DNA of 64,000 nucleotides from Futiania mangrovi (GCF_024158125.1 NZ_JAMZFT010000001.1:992001-1056000); one strand, 5' to 3'; positions 24,711 through 35,572 are shown, counted from the stretch's first letter. The notes: generated from the sequence alone by a model not told the origin. Numbers and translations: made by a program.

Positions 24711-26360
24711 ATGCCAGACGACGCGATCCGGCCGCACCTATCGCCTTCGCCGCAGCCAGCGGCGGGCCGCGGCGGGCCGGGCTGGTCTCTCGGCGTGGCG
24801 GAAGCCTCCCGCCGGATTAGCGCGGGCATCCTGACACCGGCAGAGCTTCTGGAATCGGTTCTTTCCCGGATCGGCGAGGTCGACGGCGCGGTCCGCAGCT
24901 ACATCCGCGTGATGGCGGAGGAGGCGCGCGCGGCGGCGGCAGAGGCTACGGCGGACATCGCCGCAGGGCATTGGCGCGGGCCGCTGCACGGCATCCCCTT
25001 CGCGGTGAAGGACAATTACGATGTGGCGGGCGTGGCCGCGACGGCGGCGAGCCATGCGCGCCTCGACCGCGTTCCGGCACGCGATGCGGCGCTCGTGACC
25101 GCGCTGAGGGACGCGGGCGCCATCCTCGTCGGCAAGCTGGCGACATGGGAGTACGGAACGGGCAACGGCGGCGAGTACTTCGACCTGCCGTTCCCGCCCG
25201 CGCGCAATCCCTGGGACCTGTCGCGCTTCACGGGTGGGTCGTCGACGGGTGCGGGAGCATCGGTCGCGGCGGGAACGGCGCTGTTCGCGCTCGGCTCCGA
25301 CACCACCGGGTCCGTGCGCCTGCCCGCGGGCGGCACCGGCATGACCGGGATCATTCCGACGCCCGGGCTGCTGAGCCTCGAGGGCATCCTGCCCAATTGT
25401 TATTCGCTGGACGTGCCCGGACCGATCTGCCGCACGGCGGAGGATACCGCGCTCGTGCTCGACGCGCTCGCGCCGGGCAGAGGGTTTGCGCGGGCTTCGA
25501 CGCAGGGGATCGCCGGTCTCCGGATTGCCGTGGTGCGCGACAAGGGGCCGGGATTCCCTGCGCCCGACGCGCCCTTGGCGGCAGCCTTCGAGATGGCGCT
25601 GCGGGTTCTCGCCGATCTCGGTGCCATTGTCGAAGAGGTTCGCCTGCCGGTCCCGGCCGCTGAGTGCCTTGCCGTCACGCAGATGATCGGCCCGTCGGAA
25701 TCCGCCGCGATCCACGAGGAGGAACTGCGCACGCGACCGGGCGACCTGGGGCGCGCGCTGCGCGACAAGTTGCTTGCAGGGTCGTCTGTGCGCGCCGTCG
25801 ACTACATCCAGGCGCTGCGCCGGCGGACCGAGGTCGCGTACGCCATCGACGCGCTGATGGCGCGGTTCGACGCGCTCGTGACCTACGGCACGCTGCATCT
25901 TCCGCCCCGCCTCGGCGTGGAGCCGGAGATGACCGCCTACACGCTGGAGACGATGCTCGCGCCTTTCAACCTGTCGGCGAGCCCCGCGCTCGTCCAGTGC
26001 ACGGGTTTCACGGCGGAGGGGCTGCCGACCCATTGGCAGATCGTGGGCAACCGCGGCGACGAGGCCATGGCGCTGAGGGTTGCGGCGGCCTACGAGCGTG
26101 AAACCCGCTGGGGGGACCGCTGGCCGGACATTCCCGCGGAGGCGCCGCCGCCCCCACCGGTCGCGGCGCCGGAGAGGACCGAGCCTTCGGGGGCGTTCCG
26201 CGAACGTGCCGCGCGCATGGGTCTGGGCCACCTGAACGATGTCGACATGGCGCGGATGGAAGAGCTTGAGGAGCGCGCGGTCAGCCGCGGCGCAGCCTTG
26301 CCCCGTCCGCGTGCAAAGGAGGTTCAGCCCGGCTTCGGGCTGCAACGGCCCCCGGTCTGA
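24711..26360 (+). CDS. Amidase-signature family amidohydrolase
   Basis: The 549-residue enzyme has the Ser-cisSer-Lys triad of the amidase signature family: K100 in PFAVKDN, S177 in GGSSTGAG and the nucleophile S201 in DTTGSVRLPA. It hydrolyses a carboxamide to acid and ammonia in the cytosol. It is somewhat long because of a Pro/Ala-rich C-terminal extension from about residue 470. It directly follows the regulator and palindrome and precedes a peptide-type importer and a second amidohydrolase, so it probably acts on an imported amide or its product. GatA can be excluded because gatB and gatC are absent. Confidence 0.9.
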   Translation: MPDDAIRPHLSPSPQPAAGRGGPGWSLGVAEASRRISAGILTPAELLESVLSRIGEVDGAVRSYIRVMAEEARAAAAEATADIAAGHWRGPLHGIPFAVKDNYDVAGVAATAASHARLDRVPARDAALVTALRDAGAILVGKLATWEYGTGNGGEYFDLPFPPARNPWDLSRFTGGSSTGAGASVAAGTALFALGSDTTGSVRLPAGGTGMTGIIPTPGLLSLEGILPNCYSLDVPGPICRTAEDTALVLDALAPGRGFARASTQGIAGLRIAVVRDKGPGFPAPDAPLAAAFEMALRVLADLGAIVEEVRLPVPAAECLAVTQMIGPSESAAIHEEELRTRPGDLGRALRDKLLAGSSVRAVDYIQALRRRTEVAYAIDALMARFDALVTYGTLHLPPRLGVEPEMTAYTLETMLAPFNLSASPALVQCTGFTAEGLPTHWQIVGNRGDEAMALRVAAAYERETRWGDRWPDIPAEAPPPPPVAAPERTEPSGAFRERAARMGLGHLNDVDMARMEELEERAVSRGAALPRPRAKEVQPGFGLQRPPV

Positions 26361-26556
26361 AGGGGGAGGCAAGACCGGCGGCGGCGCCCGAAGCCCGCAA
26401 GGGGCGCCGCACGGCCATGCGGGACCGGGACGAACGGACCGGCGCGCGGCGAAAGAAAGCGGGCGTGAAGCAGCCCGGCAGGGCGGGAGGGTTCAGGCCC
26501 GATGCCCGGAAAGCCGGCAGGGAAATGCGTCTAACGGGACGAATTGGGGAGACATC

Positions 26557-28128
26557 ATGTCTGATCACGAGAAAACGGGCGGATTGGCGACCAACCGCCG
26601 CCGCTTCCTGCAACTCACCGGTGCGGCCGGTCTCGGCCTCGCGGTGCCTTTCAACCTCGCCAATGTCCGGCTGGCGCATGCCGCGGGCGGACAGCTTCGC
26701 GTCCGCGTCGGTTCGGACATCTCGATCCTCGACCCGGCGCTGATCTTCCAGATCGAGAACCAGACGGTCGCGGGCCATGTCTACAACGGTCTCGTGAAGT
26801 ACGACCAGGCGACCAACGCGATCGTGCCCGACCTTGCGAAGGAATGGGAGGTGTCGGAGGACGGCAAGACCTATACCTTCCACCTGCACGAGGGCATCAA
26901 CTTCCACAAGGGCTATGGCGCGCTGAAGGCGTCCGACGTCAAGTTCTCCTTCGACCGCGTCCGCGCCGAGGCGACGGGCAGCCGTTACAAGGGGCAGTTC
27001 GCGTCCATCGAGAACGTGGCCGCCCCCGACGACAAGACCGTCGTCATCACGCTGAAGGGTGCCAATTCCGGCTTCCTGCACAAGGTCTGCGCCTTCAACC
27101 AGGGCTGGATCGTCAGCGAGAAGGCGGTGACGGAGAAGGGTGAGGGCTACAAGCTCGATCCCATCGGCACCGGCCCCTTCGTGTTCGACAGCTGGACCGC
27201 CGGGTCGTCCGTGCGGATGGTCGCCAACCCCGACTATTTCGAGGGCGCGCCCAAGGTGGACGAGGTCGTCCTGCGCATCATCAAGGACGAGACGGCGTCG
27301 GCCATCGCGCTGGAGAACGGCGAGATCGACATCGCCTTCGCCATCCAGCAGCCGGAGGTCATCGACCGCCTGAAGGCGGCCAATGGCGTGACCATGCTGA
27401 GCCGGGAGGCGAACAACACCGTCAACCTGGTGCTCAACACCACGATCAAGCCGATGGACGACGTGCGGGTGCGCCGTGCGATCATCCACGCGCTCAACCG
27501 CAAGGGGCTGATCGACGGCTTCTTCAAGGGCACGAAGGCAGAGGCCTACAGCGTGCTCACGCCGACGTTCCAGGAATACACCGAGAACGTGCCCAAGTAC
27601 GACTACGACCCGGACAAGGCACGCGCCCTGCTCAAGGAAGCGGGGGCGGAAGGCTTCGAGTTCGAGATCGTGACCGTCGCGCTCAACCCTTACGACAAGT
27701 TCCCGGTGCCGATGGCCGACGACCTGAACGCGGTCGGCATCAAGACCAGCATCCGCGTGCTGGAGCGGGGCGCCTATGTCCAGGCCCGTGCGAGCGGCAA
27801 GGTCAAGAGCTGCATCACCGCGGTGGTCGGCCCGCCGGACCCGGACTCGCCGCTGGTGACGCTGTTCTCCACGGCGTCCTTCCCGCCGGGCCTCAACACG
27901 TCGCAGTACGGAGAGGTCGACGACCTGTTGCAGGCGGCGTCGGCTGAGCAGGACCTGGAGACGCGCAAGGGCCTTTACGAGAAGATCGCCCAGAAGACGA
28001 TGGAGGACGTGCCCGTGGTGCCGATTTTCGCCGACCGGCTGTTCATGGCGCACAGCGACAAGGTCCAGGGGCTCGTGCAGAACTCGCTCTTCACGGTCAA
28101 CACCTACTCGGTCTCCCTGACGGGGTAA
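26557..28128 (+). CDS. Dipeptide/oligopeptide-type ABC transporter substrate-binding protein
   Basis: The 523-residue protein is a family 5 binding protein with a Tat-like signal (NRRRFLQLTGAAGLGLAVP, cleavage after HAA near residue 46). The mature part contains the usual sequence features (NGLVKYDQATN, PDLAKEWEVSEDGKTYTFHL, GTGPFVFDSW). It collects the solute for the permeases encoded next. The ATG at 26557 has GGGGA upstream. The 196 bp between the amidase and this gene show no clear promoter or terminator, so the operon may be continuous. Confidence 0.92.
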   Translation: MSDHEKTGGLATNRRRFLQLTGAAGLGLAVPFNLANVRLAHAAGGQLRVRVGSDISILDPALIFQIENQTVAGHVYNGLVKYDQATNAIVPDLAKEWEVSEDGKTYTFHLHEGINFHKGYGALKASDVKFSFDRVRAEATGSRYKGQFASIENVAAPDDKTVVITLKGANSGFLHKVCAFNQGWIVSEKAVTEKGEGYKLDPIGTGPFVFDSWTAGSSVRMVANPDYFEGAPKVDEVVLRIIKDETASAIALENGEIDIAFAIQQPEVIDRLKAANGVTMLSREANNTVNLVLNTTIKPMDDVRVRRAIIHALNRKGLIDGFFKGTKAEAYSVLTPTFQEYTENVPKYDYDPDKARALLKEAGAEGFEFEIVTVALNPYDKFPVPMADDLNAVGIKTSIRVLERGAYVQARASGKVKSCITAVVGPPDPDSPLVTLFSTASFPPGLNTSQYGEVDDLLQAASAEQDLETRKGLYEKIAQKTMEDVPVVPIFADRLFMAHSDKVQGLVQNSLFTVNTYSVSLTG

Positions 28129-28135
28129 TGCATCC

Positions 28136-29077
28136 GTGACTTACTATCTGAGCCGGACCCTGCTGCAGCTTGCAGTGACGATCTTCGGGATCGTGACCGT
28201 CGCATTCTTCCTGATGCGCGCGATTCCGGGCGATCCCGCCCTCTACATGCTGGGCGATTTCGCGACGGAGGCGTCGCTGCAGGCGCTCAGGGCCCGGCTC
28301 GGCCTCGACCTGCCCGTGTGGCAGCAATACCTGCTGTTCGTCGAGCGCGCGGTGACCGGCGATCTCGGCCGGTCGGTCGTGACCGGCCAGCCTGCGCTGA
28401 AGGAAATGCTTGCGGCCTTGCCCTGGTCCCTGTCGCTCGCGGTCGCGGGGCTACTCGTCGCGGTGGTGACGGGTGTTCCTCTCGGCATCCTGTCGGCGAT
28501 CAAGCGCGGCACCTGGGTCGACGTGACGATCATGTTCATTGCACTGCTCGGTATTTCCTTCCCGGTGTTCTGGGTCGGGCTTGCGGCAATCCTGATCTTC
28601 TCGCACGAACTGGGCCTCTTTCCCGCGCTCGGGGCCAGCACGCAACAGGGCTTCTGGGTGCAGGCGCATCATCTCGTTCTGCCGGCGGTCGTTCTGGGGC
28701 TGTCGGTCGCGGCCTATATCGCGCGGCTGACGCGCAGCGCGATGCTGGAGGTGCTGGGGCAGGACTATATCCGCGTGGCCCGCGCCATGGGCGTGCCGGA
28801 GAAGCGGATCTTCTTCCGCCTGGCCCTGCGCAACGCGCTCATTCCCATCCTGGCCGTGATCGGCGTGACGTTTGCCTGGTCGCTCGGCAACGCGATCCTC
28901 GTGGAGGTCGTATTCAGCCGTCCCGGCCTCGGCTCCACCGTTCTCAAGGCGATCCTCGCGCGCGACTACCAGCTCGTCCAGGCGGGCGTGCTGATCCTCG
29001 CGGCGGGCGTCGTCCTCATCAATGTCACGCTGGACCTTCTCTACGGCGTGATCGACCCGCGCGTGAGGCAAGGCTGA
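28136..29077 (+). CDS. DppB-type ABC permease
   Basis: The 313-residue protein has the DppB/OppB layout: an N-terminal helix (LQLAVTIFGIVTVAFFLMRAIPGDP), a periplasmic segment, then five helices and the EAA-type loop RVARAMGVPEKRIFFRLALRNALIPI. The start is GTG at 28136. The ATG at 28129 reads into a stop after three codons and can be excluded. It overlaps the next gene by one base in TGATG. Confidence 0.92.
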   Translation: MTYYLSRTLLQLAVTIFGIVTVAFFLMRAIPGDPALYMLGDFATEASLQALRARLGLDLPVWQQYLLFVERAVTGDLGRSVVTGQPALKEMLAALPWSLSLAVAGLLVAVVTGVPLGILSAIKRGTWVDVTIMFIALLGISFPVFWVGLAAILIFSHELGLFPALGASTQQGFWVQAHHLVLPAVVLGLSVAAYIARLTRSAMLEVLGQDYIRVARAMGVPEKRIFFRLALRNALIPILAVIGVTFAWSLGNAILVEVVFSRPGLGSTVLKAILARDYQLVQAGVLILAAGVVLINVTLDLLYGVIDPRVRQG

Positions 29078-30000
29078 TGACCGATCTCGCAACCGGACCC
29101 GCATTCGACGCCGACGCGCTGCGCGACCGGGAGGCCGCGCGCCGCCGCCGCCGGCAGGCCATGCGCCGCTACCTGACGCACCCGGCGTTCATGATCGGCG
29201 GCACGCTGCTCATCCTCCTGGGGATCGTCGCGATCTTCGCGCCCTGGATCGCGCCGAACGCGCCGCTCAAGACCAACATGAGCCTGATCCTCGCAGGCCC
29301 GTCGTGGGAGTATCCGCTGGGCACCGACCAGTACGGGCGCTGCGTGCTTTCCCGCCTGGTCTACGGGACGCGCATCTCGCTGCAGGTGGCGTTCTGGGTG
29401 GTGACGATCTCGCTGACGCTCGGCACGTTCATCGGTTCGCTCGCGGGGTACATCGGCGGCTGGATCGAGCGTGCGATCGTGGTGATGATCGACATCCTGC
29501 TCGCGTTTCCGGGCTTTCTTCTGGCGCTGGCGCTGGTGGCGGCGCAGGGCTCCTCGCTGCAATCGGTCATCATCGCGGTCGCCATCGCGTACACGCCGCG
29601 GGTTGCGACCGTCATGCGTTCCGTCGTGCTGACCATCAGGCCGCGCCCCTTCATCGAGGCGTCGCACGCGATCGGCCTCGGCCACCTGCGGATCCTGCTG
29701 CGCCACGTCATCCCGAACGCCATGGCGCCTGTGATCGTCGTGGCGACGGTCAGCGCGGCGACGGCGATCCTCGCCGAGGCAGGATTGAGCTTCCTCGGCC
29801 TCGGCGTCCAGCCGCCGACGCCGACCTGGGGCAGCGTCATCGCCGACGGGCAGGCGGTCATCACCACGAATCCGTCGATCTCGATCTCGGCGGGCCTGTG
29901 CATCGCGGTCACGGTGATCGCGCTCAACCTGCTGGGCGACGGCCTGCGCGACACGCTGGACCCTCAGATGCGCCGCCAGACCGGCGCGAAGATGCTGTGA
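29077..30000 (+). CDS. DppC-type ABC permease
   Basis: The 307-residue protein has the DppC pattern: a basic cytosolic N-terminus (RDREAARRRRRQAMRRY), a first helix, LGTDQYGRCVLSRLVYGTRISL and the EAA loop EASHAIGLGHLRILLRHVIPNAMAP. It pairs with the DppB-like product to form the channel. Its start overlaps the stop of the previous gene and it ends 13 bases before the first ATPase gene. Confidence 0.92.
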   Translation: MTDLATGPAFDADALRDREAARRRRRQAMRRYLTHPAFMIGGTLLILLGIVAIFAPWIAPNAPLKTNMSLILAGPSWEYPLGTDQYGRCVLSRLVYGTRISLQVAFWVVTISLTLGTFIGSLAGYIGGWIERAIVVMIDILLAFPGFLLALALVAAQGSSLQSVIIAVAIAYTPRVATVMRSVVLTIRPRPFIEASHAIGLGHLRILLRHVIPNAMAPVIVVATVSAATAILAEAGLSFLGLGVQPPTPTWGSVIADGQAVITTNPSISISAGLCIAVTVIALNLLGDGLRDTLDPQMRRQTGAKML

Positions 30001-30013
30001 GGGGGCGAGGGGC

Positions 30014-31113
30014 ATGACCGCACGCAACGTGATCTCCGGCCCGTTTCCGAAGGCGGTGCCGCCTGCGCAGGCGTCCGAACCGCGCCCCGATCCCCGCTCC
30101 GATCCGCGCGCGGGGCTCGCGCCTGTGCTGGACCTGCGCAGCGTGACCACGCGCTTTCCGGGCGAGGAGGGCGCCATAACCATCGTCGACGATGTGAGCC
30201 TGTCGGTCCGCCCGGGCGAGACGCTGGCCGTTGTGGGCGAGAGCGGATCCGGCAAGACCATGACGTTCCTGTCCGCGATCGGCCTCGTCCCGCCGCCAGG
30301 CCGGGTCGTGTCGGGTCAGGTGATGCTCGGCGGCACGGACCTGCTCAAGCTGCCGCCGGAGGAGTTGCGCAAGCATCGCGGCACCGGTCTGTCGATGGTG
30401 TTCCAGGATCCGCTGACCGGTCTCAACCCGGTCTTCACCATCGGCGACCAGATCGCCGAGGTGCTGCGCGCGCACAAGGACATGAGCCGCGCCGAGGCCC
30501 GCAACCGGGCCATCGAACTGCTCGACCGGGTGCACATCCCCGACCCGAAGCGGCGGGTGAACGACTATCCGCACCAGCTGTCCGGCGGCATGCGCCAGCG
30601 GGTCCTGATCGCCATGGCCATCGCGCTCGAGCCGCGCGTGCTGATCGCGGACGAGCCGACGACCGCGCTCGACGTGACGGTGCAGGCGCAGGTGCTGGAA
30701 CTGCTCGGCGAACTGCGCGACGCCTCGGGCATGGCGATGGTGCTGATCACACACGATCTGGGCCTCGTCGCACGCCATGCCGACCAGGTGGCGGTGATGT
30801 ACGCGGGCCGCGTCGTGGAGCAGGGGCCCATCGAGGCCGTGTTCGACGCAACCGCCCATCCCTACACGGTCTCGCTGTTCGAGAGCGTGCCGCACCTGGA
30901 TTCCGACTCTGCCGCCGACCTCACGCCCATCGAGGGGCAGCCGCCGAACCCGGCCTTCCTGCCGGCCGGTTGCGCGTTCGAGGCGCGCTGCTTCCTGGGC
31001 AGGGGCCGCGAGGACTGCCTGGCCCGGCGTCCATCGCTCGCAGCCGCCCGCGGCGCGGGGCACGAGACGGCGTGCCATCACTGGGGCGAGATTGCATCGG
31101 GGGAGGGCAGGTC

Positions 31114-31117
<4 letters not shown>
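30014..31117 (+). CDS. DppD-type ABC ATP-binding protein
   Basis: The 367-residue ATPase has Walker A (GESGSGKTM), signature LSGGMRQRV, Walker B ([13 protein letters not shown]) and the C-terminal oligopeptide-transporter extension with the Cys-rich motif ([22 protein letters not shown]). About 40 Pro/Arg-rich residues precede the conserved domain, which is unusual. The ATG at 30014 has GGGGCGAGGGG upstream. It overlaps the next ATPase gene by ATGA. Confidence 0.92.
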
Positions 31118-32231
<1,114 letters not shown>

Positions 32232-32235
<4 letters not shown>

Positions 32236-32876
32236 CCGAAAGCCGCGAAACCAATTATGCCGGCGTGTTCGACAACCGCCTCGGCTGGGGCAGGAAGCCC
32301 GCTGTACTCGTCATCGACTTCACCTATGGCTACACGACGCCTGGATCGCCGCTCTATGCCGAGGGCGTGGTCAAGGCCGTCGAGGCGAGCGTCGACCTGC
32401 TCGACGCCGCGCGCGCGGCCGGCGTACCCATCATCTACACCAAGGTGATGTACCACCCCTCCGGCATGGACGGAGGGCTCTTCGCGCAGAAGGTTCCGGT
32501 GCTGCAACGCCTCGTTCCGGGTGAGCGCCTCGTGGAGATCGACGACCGGGTCGCGCCGCACCCCGAGGACCTCGTCATCGTGAAAAACTATCCGAGTGCC
32601 TTCTTCGGGACCTCGCTAGCCGCCACGCTCACGTCGGAGGGCATCGACACGCTGATCCTGCTCGGCTGTTCCACGAGCGGCTGCGTGCGCGCGACCGCCA
32701 TCGACACCATCCAGCACGGCTTCCGCGGGATCGTCCCGCGCGAATGTGTCGGCGACCGTCACGACGGGCCGCACGATGCGAACCTGTTCGACATGAACGC
32801 GAAATACGCCGATGTCCTGCCGCGTGAGGAGGTCATCGCGCACCTGAAGGGACTGGCCCGCACCAAGGCGGCATGA
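32232..32876 (+). CDS. Isochorismatase-superfamily cysteine amidohydrolase (N-carbamoylsarcosine/maleamate amidase-like)
   Basis: The 214-residue enzyme has the D-K-C triad of the isochorismatase-like hydrolases: D29 in VLVIDF, K118 in IVKNYPSAFFGT and C151 in LLGCSTSGCVRAT. Opening residues (YAGVFDNRLGWGRKPAVLVIDF) resemble N-carbamoylsarcosine amidase and maleamate amidohydrolase more than nicotinamidase. It releases ammonia from a small amide or carbamoyl compound. Overlap with the importer ATPase gene and the amidase at the operon start suggest stepwise deamidation of an imported compound. Confidence 0.85.
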
Positions 32877-32901
32877 GCCCAGATATCCGGGAGGACCGAC
32901 A

Positions 32902-33693
32902 ATGACCCAGACCATACCGACAGCCGAGGACCGGATTTCGGTCTATTGGCAGACCGGCTGCACAAGCTGCCTGCGTACCAAGGAATTCCTGACCGAGCAC
33001 GGCATCGAGTTCCGTTCCCGCAACGTGCTGGAGGACGACACCGCGCTCGACGAGCTTGCCCGCTTCGGCCTGCGCCAGGTGCCGATCGTGGTGCGCGGCG
33101 ACGAGTGGGCGAACGGCCAGATCCTGCGCGATGTGGCGAAGCTGTGCGGTATTCCGTGGGGCGACGACAGGATCCTGCCGCCGGAGGAATTGCGCCGGCG
33201 CATCAATACGATCATCGCCGCAACGCGCGAGAACACGCTGAAGCTGCCGCAGTCGGAGATGCAGACCAACCTGCCGAACCGTCCGCGCAGCTATGCCGAC
33301 CTCGTCTACCACACCTTCAACATCGTGGATGCGTTCGTGGAGCAGGAGGAGGGCATCCCCCTCGTCTACGAAAGCTATTACCGCCTACCCCCGAAGGAGA
33401 TGCAGACGCCCGAGGGCCTCGCCGCCTACGGCGACCACGTGGCCAGGCGCTTCAACGACTGGTTCGACGCAAACGGCAAGTCCGTGGACTGGAGCGAGCG
33501 CGTCGACGTCTATTACGGCGAGCAGTCGCGCCACGACTTCCTGGAGCGGACCACCTGGCACTCCGGCCAGCACGCCCGCCAGCTGATCTGGGTGCTGGAA
33601 CGGCTGGGCATCGAGCCCGCGCACCGTTTCGCCCCGGACGCCTTCCGCGGGCTGCCGATCCCGGAGAAGGTCTGGGACAGCGAGGCGGCCTGA
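32902..33693 (+). CDS. Glutaredoxin-DinB fusion protein
   Basis: The 263-residue protein joins two domains. Residues about 10-85 form a glutaredoxin-like thioredoxin fold with the pair C20-T-S-C23 and cis-Pro in RQVPIVV. Residues about 125-250 form a DinB-like four-helix bundle with the possible metal triad H137, H220 and H224. Several DinB proteins are thiol-dependent enzymes, such as mycothiol-dependent maleylpyruvate isomerase. The fusion therefore suggests a glutathione-linked transferase or isomerase. It is the last gene of the amidase operon, 25 bp after the amidohydrolase. The enzymatic role is inferred. Confidence 0.75.
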   Translation: MTQTIPTAEDRISVYWQTGCTSCLRTKEFLTEHGIEFRSRNVLEDDTALDELARFGLRQVPIVVRGDEWANGQILRDVAKLCGIPWGDDRILPPEELRRRINTIIAATRENTLKLPQSEMQTNLPNRPRSYADLVYHTFNIVDAFVEQEEGIPLVYESYYRLPPKEMQTPEGLAAYGDHVARRFNDWFDANGKSVDWSERVDVYYGEQSRHDFLERTTWHSGQHARQLIWVLERLGIEPAHRFAPDAFRGLPIPEKVWDSEAA

Positions 33694-33738
33694 GCCGCCA
33701 GGACCAATGACTGGACGGGCCCAATGGCAGGGCGGGCC

Positions 33739-34221
33739 TCAGCCCGCCTTGCGCGCCTGCCAGCCGTCGAGCTTCGAGCGCGCCCCGTTCGTCGCGGGAT
33801 CCATCGCCGCGTCGTGGTTGTCGCGCTTCGCCGTCAGCTCGATCACATAGCCGTTCGGATCGCGGAAATAGATCGAATCGATGAACCCGTGGTCCGAGAT
33901 GCCGCGTGTCTCGCGCCCCTCCGCCTTGCCCTTCTCGAACATGGCGTGCAGGTCGTCGTGGCTGACCTCCAGTGCGATGTGGAGGTCGAAATCGTGCTGG
34001 TCCTTGAACTCGAAGGGGCGGTCGGGCGCCTCGAAGAACGCGAGGTACGACCCGTCGTCCAGCTCGTAGAAGGTGTGCAGCGTGTTCGTCCCGCGCCCGC
34101 TCTTCGTCTCGGTGATCTCCAGCGTGTGGGCAAGCGGCAGGCCCAGGAAATCCTCGTAGAACGCCCGCGTCTCCTCGGAGTCGCGGCAGCGGTAGGCGTT
34201 GTGGTGCAATCCCTTGATCAT
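33739..34221 (-). CDS. VOC-family (glyoxalase/dioxygenase-fold) protein
   Basis: The 160-residue protein is a two-module VOC protein. The first module begins GLHHNAYRCRDSEETRAFYEDFLGLPL and the second holds DHGFIDSIYFRDPNGYVIEL, with the usual metal ligands (an early His, a central His and a late Glu). Such proteins bind Fe, Mn or Zn and include dioxygenases, isomerases and resistance enzymes. The start at 34221 is fixed by AAGGAGG nine bases upstream. It converges with the glutaredoxin-DinB gene. A GGCGGGC/GCCCGCC hairpin (33731-33748) covers its stop codon and may slow transcription from both sides. Confidence 0.83.
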   Translation of the reverse strand: MIKGLHHNAYRCRDSEETRAFYEDFLGLPLAHTLEITETKSGRGTNTLHTFYELDDGSYLAFFEAPDRPFEFKDQHDFDLHIALEVSHDDLHAMFEKGKAEGRETRGISDHGFIDSIYFRDPNGYVIELTAKRDNHDAAMDPATNGARSKLDGWQARKAG

Positions 34222-34369
34222 CGGGCGTCCTCCTTGCGGCATGTCGTCGTCGGCGCCCTTTCCACTTAGTGTCGCGCGGGCACAGGGGCAAATGCGGGGC
34301 GGCTGTCTCGCACGGGGCCGCGTGTTATGCTGCCCGGCTGTGGCCTGGATGGCGCGGGGGAGTAGAGCA

Positions 34370-35008
34370 ATGTCCGTAACGCAGTCCGAACTCGCGCTCT
34401 TCGTGCGCGACGCCCTTACCCGCGGTGTGCGCCGCGAGGAGATCGCCGCCGCACTCGACAAGGCCGGTTGGCGGCGGGAGCAGGTGCGCGACGCGCTCGC
34501 GGCCTATGCGGAGGTCGATTTCGTCGTGCCGGTCCCGCGGCCCAGGCCTTATGTCTCCGCGCGCGACGCCTTTCTCTACCTCGTGCTGTTCTCCACGCTT
34601 GGGCTCAGTGCCTGGCACCTTGGAATTCTGCTCTTCAACCTCATCGACCTGCTGATCCCCGATCCGGCGCAGCCTTGGGGGGAGTACCGGGCGATGGGGA
34701 TCCGCTGGTCCGTTTCCGTGCTGGTGGTGGCCTTCCCGCTCTACCTCTACCTTGCGCGCAAGACGTCGCGGGAGGTGGCGGAGGATCCGGCCCGGCGCGC
34801 CTCGCGGGTGCGCAAGTGGCTGACCTATGTGACGCTCTTCGTTGCCGCGCTGGCGATCCTGGGCGACGTGGTCGCGCTGATCTACCAGTTCCTGTCGGGC
34901 GACCTGACGGTGCCCTTGCTCCTGAAGATCCTCGTGGTGGCGCTGATCGCGGTACCGATCTTCCTGTTCTACCTGCGTGACGTCTCGTCGGACGAAGGGG
35001 AGGGCTAG
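34370..35008 (+). CDS. DUF5671-like membrane protein
   Basis: The 212-residue protein has a soluble N-terminal helical part (about residues 1-50, LALFVRDALTRGVRREEIAAALDKAGW) that looks like a small winged-helix or helical hairpin. Four hydrophobic helices follow (near residues 65-90, 105-125, 148-170 and 180-200). This fits DUF5671, an inner-membrane family of unknown role. GGGGGAG precedes the ATG. The next gene starts three bases after its stop, so the two form a unit. Confidence 0.65.
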   Translation: MSVTQSELALFVRDALTRGVRREEIAAALDKAGWRREQVRDALAAYAEVDFVVPVPRPRPYVSARDAFLYLVLFSTLGLSAWHLGILLFNLIDLLIPDPAQPWGEYRAMGIRWSVSVLVVAFPLYLYLARKTSREVAEDPARRASRVRKWLTYVTLFVAALAILGDVVALIYQFLSGDLTVPLLLKILVVALIAVPIFLFYLRDVSSDEGEG

Positions 35009-35011
35009 GAG

Positions 35012-35515
35012 ATGCCCGCACGCATCCCCGGAACGGCGCTGGCCATCGGCGCGGTCGTCGTGATCGCGGTGGCGGTGGCCGTCGCGCTGACGGTGATCGA
35101 CAGTCCCTGGACGGCGCGGGCCAAGCGTCTCGACGGCCAGCGCGCCATGCACCTGCAGACGATTTCGGGCGCACTCGACTGCTACTGGACGCTTGAGAAG
35201 CAGCGGGCGCTGCCCGACAGCCTCGATGACCTGAAGGCGCGTATGGAGGAAGAGACCGCTGCCCGCGGGCTTCCCGCCTACTGCCTGCCGGGTAGGCTGT
35301 CCGATCCGGAGACCGGCGAAACCTATGGCTACAGGCCGCTGGAGGGACCCGCCTACGAGCTTTGCGCCAGTTTCGCCCGCGCGTCGGAGGGGGTCGGCAC
35401 CTACGACATGCCCCGCCGTTCTTATGCGCAGCGCTGGGCGCATCCCGAGGGGCGGCACTGCTTCCGGCTGGACGCGGGGACGATCGACCTGCCGGGCGTC
35501 GCGGACGGCGACTGA
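35012..35515 (+). CDS. Membrane-anchored hypothetical protein, pseudopilin-like
   Basis: The 167-residue protein has one N-terminal membrane helix (about residues 8-28) and then an exposed domain. Its first helix and following segment (RAMHLQTISGALDCYWTLEKQRALPDSLDDL) resemble the layout of minor pseudopilins, but there is no prepilin-peptidase site. Cys residues at C55, C91, C117 and C150 (by count) could form disulfides in the periplasm. It is coded with the DUF5671-like protein, and the two probably act together in the inner membrane. I do not recognise a function. Confidence 0.55.
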   Translation: MPARIPGTALAIGAVVVIAVAVAVALTVIDSPWTARAKRLDGQRAMHLQTISGALDCYWTLEKQRALPDSLDDLKARMEEETAARGLPAYCLPGRLSDPETGETYGYRPLEGPAYELCASFARASEGVGTYDMPRRSYAQRWAHPEGRHCFRLDAGTIDLPGVADGD

Positions 35516-35572
35516 CGCCCCCCGGGCTTGTCCGGACCTCTTGACTCCTCCGCGCGTTCGCGGGACGCTTTG

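Noticed and set aside
24711-26360. Assignment of the amidase as GatA of the tRNA amidotransferase
   Set aside because: No gatB or gatC nearby, and the gene lies in a regulated catabolic operon with an importer; a stand-alone amidase fits better.
33731-33748. Rho-independent terminator between the glutaredoxin-DinB and VOC genes
   Set aside because: The seven-base GC stem has no T-run on either strand and covers the VOC stop codon, so it is noted only as a possible pause site.
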